64,000 nucleotides of DNA from Phaeotremella fagi. Taxonomy: Eukaryota; Basidiomycota; Tremellomycetes; Tremellales; Phaeotremellaceae. The stretch covers positions 682,001 to 746,000 of the forward strand of contig BCHU01000010.1 in the NCBI GenBank assembly GCA_001599715.1. The letters run 5' to 3'. Made by a program: the position numbers and the translations under genes. This document shows, piece after piece, positions 56,765-64,000 of the stretch (the stretch's first letter is position 1; the number at the start of each line of letters is the position of its first letter). Below the pieces are notes generated by a model. The model worked only from the letters and a program-made list of their open reading frames with translations, was not told where the DNA came from and did no database searches.

Positions 56765-57949
56765 ATGCATTTCTCAACCTCATCTTTTAACACTACCAAA
56801 TCCTTGATCAAATCTTGTCTGGAAAAATTTCGCCATCACACATTCTCCCATGTATCCAGCTTTCCTCGCTCCACACGCTATCCACTATCTTCAAGGAACA
56901 ACTCATCCACCGACGAACTGCATGTTTTCAGAGACGCTTACAAAAAGCACATCGATGAATCTGATTATGATTCGGACACTGATTCGTTATGGTTGTCCTT
57001 TGATGAGAAATCTTCCAGGTAAGTAATGTTCCTGTACCACATGCTGTATCATCTCTAATCCAATATCTCTCTGCCAGCTATACTCCGTCAATAAAATCCT
57101 ACGTCGACAACCATTTCAATCGAAAATCTAGTATCGATTGTTCATTGAACCCCTCCTACCTGAAGAGCAATGAAATCAGGAAATCAAGGTGTTTCGCCTC
57201 AACCCAACTATCCAGATTAAACAGTAAAATACAAACTCTGTATTCGGGACTGAAGAATCTTCGCCGTCGTACCTTATCGAGTGGTGGATCGGAAATCTCG
57301 GTCACTAGGACTGGAACCAGCCTTTATGCTGTCCAATCGGTATCTCAAACAGAACTAGAATCTACTACAGGCTGTTCATTCGATACTCCCTCCGCTGAAG
57401 CGCCCGACTCAAACACCAATTCCAGTTTCAAGAGTAGGATCAAGGCGTTATTTCCAAAAAAAGCGAAGAAAAATTCACTACCTTCCAAGTCAAGTACTAT
57501 ATCAACTTGCTCTGTCCCTAAGGGATCCATGTGGGCGCCAACAGATGTTACACCACTCGACTCCACTCCAACCAATTCTTCTTACATTTCATCCAGAAGA
57601 CTAAACGACAGGTTTTCAATGTTCTCAACTTACGATCGCGTGAAAAGTGGTTTATCAAGTATCATGACGAAAATCACTGGTTTAGGGAAAAAAACTCCGG
57701 GAAGTAATGTCCAATGTCAGTATGGCTACTTCCATATCAAATTCTATCTGTTCGTCAAACTTTTGCTTCAACGTCTCACAAGATGGTCTAGATCGTCCTG
57801 ATTACGACGAGGAAGATCTTTCTTACAATAACGATGGAAATTATAGATATAATGATTATAGTGATGAATTTAGGTCGAGGGGAATCAACCATAGGAAGAG
57901 TTATCATTCTGGTTTTAACGGAAGTTTACTGGGGAAAATTCCGGAATGA
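56765..57949 (+). CDS. Array gene C: Ser-rich basic/acidic protein of unknown function
   Basis: Exons 56765-57018, 57078-57703 and 57783-57949 sum to 1,047 bases, 348 residues. The first intron is phase 2 (TCC AG|C TAT), giving ...SSYTPSIKSYVDNHF, the same junction as in genes A and B. Before it is an acidic block (KHIDESDYDSDTDSLWLSF). The middle contains short basic amphipathic pieces (LSRLNSKIQTLYSGLKNLRR, SRIKALFPKKAKKN, DRVKSGLSSIMTKITGLGKK). The last exon is acidic and Tyr/Asn-rich (PDYDEEDLSYNNDGNYRYND). No domain recognised. The GTAATG donor of intron 2 is weaker than usual. Confidence 0.6.
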
Positions 57950-58338
57950 TATGAGTTTACTGCAGACTGGTAGATGGAATGACATAGTACGACCCTCTGT
58001 GGTCGACTGGAGAAAGATTTCGCTGGGTCAGAATCACCGTGTTGTCGGAAAGTTGGAGGTCAATATCGTAGTTAGCATAATTAACACCTGGATGGTAGAC
58101 TACTCATTACAATGGAAGGTATGTAGGAGTATACGGTATGGTGTACTCGTCTGTAACGACTGTGGCGTGCCACATTCATGATTTTATGAATTTAGAAGCC
58201 GAACGCAGGAAGACTACGTTGGTGTATGAAACAAGCTGCAGCTAAAGATGAATAGAAAAACCTCTTCTAAAATTCCCATTTCTTCAAACAACGCCATCTA
58301 CACTGACAAACACAGTTCGACGTGATTAATCAATCATT
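57950..58338. other. Intergenic C-D with uORF before gene D
   Basis: An open frame in another phase runs to 58181 but is a shadow of the gene C tail. A 25-codon uORF (58248-58325) precedes gene D. Confidence 0.5.
58248..58325 (+). other. Upstream ORF of array gene D (25 codons)
   Basis: It starts MNRKTSSKIPISSNNAIY, with TGA at 58323-58325, 13 bases before the gene D ATG at 58339. This is the third array gene with a uORF closing just upstream of the main start. Confidence 0.35.
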
Positions 58339-58735
58339 ATGGACAATTCCAACGACTTCGCCCCGGAATATTCACAACATTGCACTTCACATTCAATTTC
58401 GACGCGTCCACTGGTAGAACTCGAAGGGTCAACCGACTATTCTGAGAGAAGACTATGGTAAGCTAAATAATACTTTGGTCTTCTTGTCTCACTGACCTGA
58501 ACATAGGTCAAGGTATCAGGCAGCTCACCATTCCCAATCAGCTTACAATTCCACCGAAGTAGATTGCGCGAATCCAATCGAACGTCGATCTTCCATCCAT
58601 AGAACAGTCCAGTCTGTACATTTGTTGGTTAACCAGAAGATTTGGAAGTTTCGGGTCATGCTTCGCTCGGCTAGAACCAGTTTTGATACCCACCTCAGTA
58701 AGAGATCACGGTCACGGGAAGATGAAGAAATTTGA
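58339..58735 (+). CDS. Array gene D: small Ser-rich protein of unknown function
   Basis: Two exons (58339-58457 and 58507-58735) sum to 348 bases, 115 residues. The intron is again phase 2 (CTA TG|G TCA). Exon 1 is short and polar (NDFAPEYSQHCTSHSISTRP). Exon 2 contains SAYNSTEVDCANPIE and a basic amphipathic stretch (VHLLVNQKIWKFRVMLRSAR), and ends SKRSRSREDEEI. It looks like a shortened member of the array family: acidic N-terminal exon, phase-2 junction, basic C-terminal part. Too short for the ORF-length filters; support comes from splice consistency and family context. Confidence 0.5.
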
Positions 58736-59102
58736 GAAGGGAAGGTGAAGAGGATATCATGGACCTTGTAAAACTTCTGTTTTTTATAGTATTAATGATC
58801 AACAACAAGTAACCATATACTTTCATCTGGAAGGGCATTGCACTCTACTCTTGATCCAAGGCTTTGCTAAGTCATCGTTCAAGCTGAGCTTACTTTTTGG
58901 AGTTTTAAAATGAGCTGCATGTCAAATATCAAATCACTCCACTTTTCATCTATTCTCATCCTTTGTCTTTGTCACACTCAACAAGAAGGCTCTAGATAAC
59001 AAGCTGGAAAGCAGATAAGGGATTGATAAAACTATTGAAAACTCTTTCATTCGTACTATCATCTCCACAACAAGCATTCTGGACCAATACTGTTCCAGCA
59101 GT
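58736..59102. other. Intergenic D-E
   Basis: Contains a 29-codon uORF candidate starting near 58910 (atgagctgcatgtcaaat), ending about 100 bases before gene E. No other feature. Confidence 0.4.
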
Positions 59103-60132
59103 ATGACAGACTTCACAGACACACGCATCAAATCCCTCGATGAGACATCAGTGGCAAGTGACAATCTCTCGTATCGGTCTTTCCCCACCCCCCAAACCCT
59201 TGATATAGTCACTCCCTGCCCAATCAAAAGTGAAGACCCATCCCCAGTTGGATATTTCGATTATCCAACACCAATGGATTACTTCCTGATGAAACCAAGC
59301 TCAACCACTCAACAAGAAAGAGGTTCGATGCAAACGCAGATCAACGATGGTAGAGCTGAAAGTCTGAAATCAGGTGACACTCAAATGAATCTGACGTATG
59401 ATGAGGAAAGTGATTTGGACGAGACAAGAACGCTATCAACAAGAGTTCCCGACCCGGGAAGTCATCAGTTTACCTTATTTGACTTCTTTCAGGGGAAGGA
59501 CGAAACGGATTATGATTTTTTCGTGAGACTCGCAGAGTTTAGAGAACAACTTCGGTGTCCTGGTGCTGGTAGTGCTGATTGAGGAAAAGTCGTAGAGGAG
59601 GTTGACGGGGGTTGTGATAGAGTTTTGGGTTTGTAAGTTCATTCTTCTGTACCACTTTTATCTTGATCAGGATAGCTGACACTCATACAGGGGGAATGTG
59701 GATGTTGGGGGCTCTATTCAATATCATTATCAATTTCAAAGAGAAACCTCGAATTCGAACAAGCCCGTATCGAACCAAAACTTGTCGAGCGATGAAACAA
59801 AAAATCCTCATTTTGAGGACAACACAAAGTCAATACCAAGAAATAGGTCATCAGAATCACTTCCGAGTTCAATTTCGAAAAGATTCAAATCAACATGTTC
59901 CAAATTCCATCGGGTGTTCGAAAATTTCCAGAAAGAACTATCTTCTCTACACGATCGGTTGGCTTCCTTGTTAGGCTTTGATACTGAAAAGAATGAAATG
60001 AGTGGACTGACTGATGCGGAATGGTCGACGGTTAAGAAATGTCGTAGAGAGGTTCAAGCTCTGAGAACGAAGATTGGAAAGACGGGGGTACCTCATCCGT
60101 TGTCTGTTTTAGAGGAAGGTTTAGGCGATTAA
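59103..60132 (+). CDS. Array gene E: acidic protein with ETDY-FVRL motif, paralog of gene F
   Basis: Exon 1 (59103-59554) encodes MTDFTDTRIKSLDETSVASD and ends at KDETDYDFFVRLAEFREQLR. This motif matches ETDYEAFIRLTREHDEAS in gene F, and in both an intron follows at the same place in phase 2. The last exon starts at 59691 (GNVDVGGSIQYHYQFQRE) and ends at 60132. It includes a basic segment SSISKRFKSTCSKFHRVFEN and coiled helix ELSSLHDRLASLL. The intron donor at 59555 is weak (GTGTCC). A 12-base micro-exon (agttttgggttt before gtaagt at 59632) would split the 136-base gap into two ordinary introns and keep frame. Reading straight through instead stops at 59582. Function unknown. Confidence 0.5.
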
Positions 60133-60561
60133 CTGGTTTAGGTATTTGTACCGATTTGGTGTCATGATATCAAAGAATTTGCTTGACACATCGTCGGATA
60201 TACAGATACTGTTTACTCTAGGCGTTGGACGTGCTACATACTGTATATCATTTAACAATAAGTGCAAGCAGGAGCAGGACCCGAAATAGCCATCAATCTA
60301 CAGTATCATAGATTTCTGCTCAGTGCCTCGTGATAAACCAACCACCTTTGACATTTCTCCTTTTTGCGAAATCTAAGACGAATGAATGGATGATTCTCAA
60401 TGTAAAGTGCTAAAACATTTCTACTTTTAATAATCCTTTCAAGCGGACCTCGTATTGTTATATTCAACTTTTTGATAATTCAGTAATGCGCTTGAAATCT
60501 TACTTTTCAAACGATACATCCCGGTCCAGAATCAAGCGTACAAACCAATTCCATAGTCGAG
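60133..60561. other. Intergenic E-F
   Basis: AT-rich. An upstream ATG near 60493 opens a frame that overlaps the gene F start and ends a few codons after it. No other gene seen. Confidence 0.45.
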
Positions 60562-61255
60562 ATGCAATCAGCAGCAGGTGAGGTTTAGTACAGCCTTTTC
60601 ATTTCACCCTCTTGAGCTCACGCTAATCCCATAGAAACCTCCAATTCCCAACCCGAAACCGATTATGAAGCGTTTATCCGTCTAACTCGTGAACATGATG
60701 AAGCCTCCAGGTGAGTCTTGATCCAGTGTGTATAGACGTTTTGTCTCTTATTGCCCAATCTCCCTCCGAAGTAACAATAGACACCAACGAGTTGACAGCC
60801 ACACAAAGTCCGAATCCTCTTCTGAAGAAATAGTTCTCGATAGATGGACAAGAAACGTACACTCAACGAAAACGAAAAAGAAAGAAAAGTCCAAGGGTCG
60901 TAGATCCAGATTACGGGATTATACACGTCTCCGGTACTTTGAAATAAGGGAGGCTATGTTCAGTAAAAGTCAACGAAGACATGCAATGCAAAATCCTCCA
61001 ACCAATAGTCCTCCAACGTCTACGAACCTTATTGGAAACGTTCCCAAAGAACCTCCGACTACGTCATCTCAGCAGAAGGACGAAGTTCGACCTCATGTCC
61101 ACTCAAATGGTCGTAAGAAGTCCCCACAAGAAGAAGACGCTGTTAGTGGTTTCAGTATCGAGCCCCCTAGTTCTTTGGTGAGTGCGATCACTGAACGTAG
61201 TAGTCTGGACGATGAAGTTTCTTGGAGTACCACATTGAGACGTTGGAGGTGGTAG
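60562..61255 (+). CDS. Array gene F: small basic/acidic protein with ETDY-FIRL motif, paralog of gene E
   Basis: Exons 60562-60577, 60635-60710 and 60772-61255 sum to 576 bases, 191 residues. Exon 1-2 gives MQSAAETSNSQPETDYEAF, then IRLTREHDEASS; the second intron is phase 2 (TCC AG|T AAC), as in the other array genes. The rest is basic: SKGRRSRLRDYTRLRYFEIR (compare RRRRQKLHDYTRKPR in gene B), then a Pro/Ser/Thr-rich linker, and ends TTLRRWRW. No known domain. A soluble, probably disordered protein; function unknown. Confidence 0.55.
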
Positions 61256-61522
61256 TAGAGATGATCGGGTTAGGGAGGCAGTGAAAGGAGAGATTGATCT
61301 TTGATGTATTGACTATGCTACATTTCTGACACGAAAGACTTGATAGTCGTTCTCAATCCTTCACCGGAAATCAACAGCAGAAGTGCGTTTATCAATGCAT
61401 GCCGTGTAGCAGATTATAAGTCTATTTTCTAATCTTGATCGGTATCAAGGGGTATGACGAGTATGGATATAAGATCGTTCCCTATGTAATATGACGATAA
61501 TATTAGTTTTGATTAGATATGA

Positions 61523-62855
61523 TCAAGCTCGAACCATGTCGACCGCTTTGCGTAGTTGTTCCAAAAAGATGAACATGCAGATGGTGTTGGGTGTTAATCG
61601 AACTGTTTCGATCAGTACAGGGTATGAATATCCGTGAAAACACTTACTCCAAGCTGGTAACCATCCCTTGAACAAGAATCGAGGACCTGATCTGATCAGC
61701 ACGATCCTCATTCCAAACAAAATTCAAACTCACCCTCCTTTTTGAAACTATCAACCAACAACCCAAGTGGACCTTGACCACCAGCCCCAGCTTTCATATT
61801 CATCACACGACTTTTGACGACATCAGCAGGTGCACAGATGGTAGTAGCGACAGTTCCAGCTGCTGCCGAAGCTACAAAATGTAAAGGCATTCCTTCGGAC
61901 ATGAGTGAATTGGAAAGGAGCAGGTCTTTGAAGAAATCGTAAGAAACTAGTTGTGAAGCGTTCATGAGGATTGCACGAATCTGTTCAGTCAGTTAACGAA
62001 TCCGCTTTACAAGACTTACGGTATTAGGAGCCAAGCCTCTGGCTAAACTTGCTGGACCTTCTTCTTTCACCATCCTGTAAACCCCGTTCAAAGCATTCTT
62101 ATATCTGACCTGCTGTTCAACAGGTTTAGTAGGATCGGCAACCATCCTAACCAAGATGATATCTAACGTTAGGTTCTGAATTTCACATAAACTCACCGGC
62201 AGGATTACCAGCAAGACCACCTAAAGCACCAGCGGTACTTGCGCACAAGACCAATTCGCCCGTTGATAATTTTCTTGTCCCTATAAAATCAGTGTTTACA
62301 GCTTGGTGACCACGTACCCTGCTGTGACATGGTGTTCTTCATCATATCATATGCCCCTAATCTCGTAACAGAATAAGTCATTTGACGCAATATAGATGCA
62401 GTAAGACCAGTGTATAATCCGCGAATACCTGAAACACATTAATTCGACTCGACTCGTTACTTACCATTCTGACTCAAGGTGTCTTTAACGGCATTCACTA
62501 ATGTAGTTTTCGTTGCAGATGTTTGCATTCGTCTAAAAAGTTTAGTTTTCAGTTGGTCGTTCTCGTACGTACACTCTCATTACATCCAATGGATGCGTGC
62601 AACAAGCAGCCACTGGATTTTTGTTAGTATAGCTTGGTAAATGGTGAGACCGTACTCACTGGAAGCAGCGGCACCTGAACAACATGAAGAATAGATTATG
62701 AAGAAATAGTAGAAAATAGGTTAGACATTGTCAGCGTTAACCAACCAAAAATGGGATAAAAGTCACCTCCAAGCCTGAATGAAAGTCAGTAACCTTATCA
62801 AATATACTTCAAAGGCCACATACCAGAATGGATATTTCTTTCCAGGTGTCGACAT
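61523..62855 (-). CDS. DIC1: Mitochondrial carrier family protein, dicarboxylate-carrier (DIC1) type
   Basis: Starts at 62855 (MSTPGKKYPFW). Micro-exon LGG (8 bases, 62767-62774), then GAAASMAACCTHPLDVMR: the first PX[D/E]XX[K/R] signature, PLDVMR. Then VRMQTSATKTT-like sequence, GIRGLYTGLTASILRQMTYS, VTRLGAYDMMK, and the second repeat with GGLAGNPAG and DIILVRMVADPTKPVEQQ (signature NPAxIILVRM-like). The third repeat has ICAPADVVKSRVMNMKAG and ends TPNTICMFIFLEQLRKAVDM. Three repeats of two helices and the RMVADP sequence fit the dicarboxylate/phosphate carrier DIC1 of the inner membrane. About eight exons. Other dicarboxylate or oxoglutarate carriers are the main alternative. Confidence 0.85.
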
Positions 62856-63116
62856 GGTAATATAAACAGAGAAGAGAAGAGTCTAGGTGGTGATCGAATA
62901 CAAGACGTTGCTGTTGATTGAGAAGTGAAAATAAATTGAAAAGAAATAAGGAATTCGGTGAAATTAACATTCGGGAATGGCCGACTGAAATTCGAAAATA
63001 ATTTTGGGATTATCGAATTTTGTAAACACCACCGGACATTGGAGTTTGTCCGTCCGCCCTATCATCCAGGACACAAGAGATCCACAAGGTAAGTATTCAC
63101 ACAAATCCAATTCAAA
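62856..63116. promoter_or_regulatory. Divergent promoter of the carrier and the right-edge membrane protein
   Basis: About 260 bases between head-to-head starts. AT-rich near the carrier, with tccgtccgccctatc nearer the right-hand gene. No specific site recognised. Confidence 0.5.
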
Positions 63117-64000
63117 ATGAGTCTATCTTACATCCATGATACAGCTCTACCAATCCTCTTATCACCCATCCATCCAAATTTCCCAATAGCACCAATAGAT
63201 CTCTTCGGTGCCATACGTCTAAGTTGTGTAGTAGACTGGATAGCCAGGGGAATCTTTGATCCACCACCTTCATTACACGATGCCCCGCAAGAAATCGTTG
63301 ATTTAGCTGTTGTTGGTGAGACCGAGAAAGCGTTAACCAAGAGTCGGGCTCAGAAAGGGAGAGCTAGTGCTTTACAAGAATGTTTTGGGATTTTGGTGGT
63401 CGTTTTTGGTGGAGAGACTTTTTTAGGTTGGTTGATTGATTCGATGGGAATTCTGGACTCATGATTCACCGTTTAGCTGTCGTCACTGGAGCAACACCTT
63501 CATGGATGTTGTCATTCAAAATTCCATTACTTTTCACTCTAACCCGTATGTCCACAGCGGGAATCAATACTAACGCCATAGACTTGATAATGACTCGAAC
63601 TCCCCTTCGAACCTTGATCCCCGAAAAACCCACCCTGTCTCAAGAACTAATCCTAGCCTTACCAGACGCAATAGGTCGTACCCTCCTCTTAACCAAATTC
63701 TCCATCCTCCCAATCCTAAATTCAACACCCGGAACCCTACCCGCAACACCATCAACCCTCCTCTTAACCCCTTTCATCCTAGCTGTCCCCTTCGCATCAT
63801 TGATCTTCACTACCACTTCCTTCTTCTCCCCAAAACCCAAATTGGACACTCCAGCTGAACTCAAGAAAGATGGTTGGAAATTAGTTGATTTCTGGATACC
63901 CCTGGTTCTACCATCCCTATTTTTGGTGTTAATTGGACCAGTCGAAGGATGGTCTTTCGGCTTATCATCTGTTGTCGATCATCTGCGGTCATTTGGTTTA
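63117..64000 (+). CDS. Uncharacterised fungal membrane protein, 3' end cut by window
   Basis: Exon 1 starts at 63117 (MSLSYIHDTALPILL, IAPIDLFGAIRLSCVVDWIA) and runs to GGETFLA at about 63428. A roughly 49-base intron (gttggt...gtttag) joins AVVTGATPSWMLSFKIPLLF and then TLTRMSTAGINTNAIDLIMT on exon 2, which is open to the window end. Hydrophobic segments include ALQECFGILVVVFGGETF, SWMLSFKIPLLFTLT, PFILAVPFASLIFTTTSFF and DFWIPLVLPSLFLVLIGPVE. The GGETFL and P-D-AIGRTLLLTKFSILP patterns look conserved, but I cannot name a family. No signal peptide. Without the spliced model exon 1 would stop at 63464. Confidence 0.6.

Noticed and set aside
21..64000. Transposons, LTRs, CRISPR or viral insertions
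   Set aside because: No reverse transcriptase, integrase or transposase motifs, no terminal repeats and no regular spaced repeats were seen.

Overview
The window looks like a chromosomal piece of a basidiomycete yeast of the Tremellales (Cryptococcus/Kwoniella type). The evidence is dense gene packing, many GT-AG introns of about 40-70 bases with CTNA branch sites close to the 3' end, several micro-exons, and protein sequences that read most naturally as Cryptococcus-like homologs. I saw no tRNA or rRNA gene, transposon, CRISPR array or prokaryotic feature.

Layout, left to right. A mitochondrial-type hotdog thioesterase (minus, cut by the window edge) is followed by a tandem pair of unrecognised two-exon genes (family 1, 1.7-4.6 kb). 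Next come a protein with an RNase H1-type hybrid-binding domain, a multi-pass membrane protein, the mRNA-export factor GLE1 and a Rab5-type GTPase with many tiny exons, all minus. A plus-strand Mei2-like RRM protein diverges from the Rab gene. A tandem triplet of unrecognised single-exon genes (family 2, 18.1-20.6 kb) precedes the 15-kb ribosome-biogenesis ATPase midasin (MDN1), which faces OST1 across a short divergent promoter. PWP1 (minus) and the TORC2 subunit SIN1 (plus) form another divergent pair. Then come thymidylate synthase, the replication licensing factor CDC6 and a BAR-PH-ArfGAP protein, all minus. A PBDC1/Ypl225w homolog (plus) starts a run of plus-strand genes.

From 53.0 to 61.3 kb six consecutive plus-strand genes encode Ser/Asp-rich proteins that I do not recognise. 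They share organisation: an acidic N-terminal exon, a phase-2 intron often placed just before a Tyr codon, and short basic amphipathic segments. The last two share an ETDY-x2-F(I/V)RL motif. I read them as one fast-diverging, locally expanded family; it is the best candidate for an undescribed system. The window closes with a mitochondrial dicarboxylate-type carrier (minus) and, divergent from it, an uncharacterised membrane protein running off the right edge.

Most of the conserved genes are core functions (ribosome assembly, mRNA export, N-glycosylation, endosomal traffic, DNA replication). The adjacent thymidylate synthase and CDC6 promoters share an identical 10-mer containing the MCB core at a similar distance from the start codon, as expected of co-regulated G1/S genes. 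Three lineage-restricted tandem families (2, 3 and 6 members) sit between them. Promoters of two of these families share an AGTGGCAAA element like the proteasome-associated control element. Exon boundaries were read by eye from splice consensus and reading phase, so small-exon details are models.
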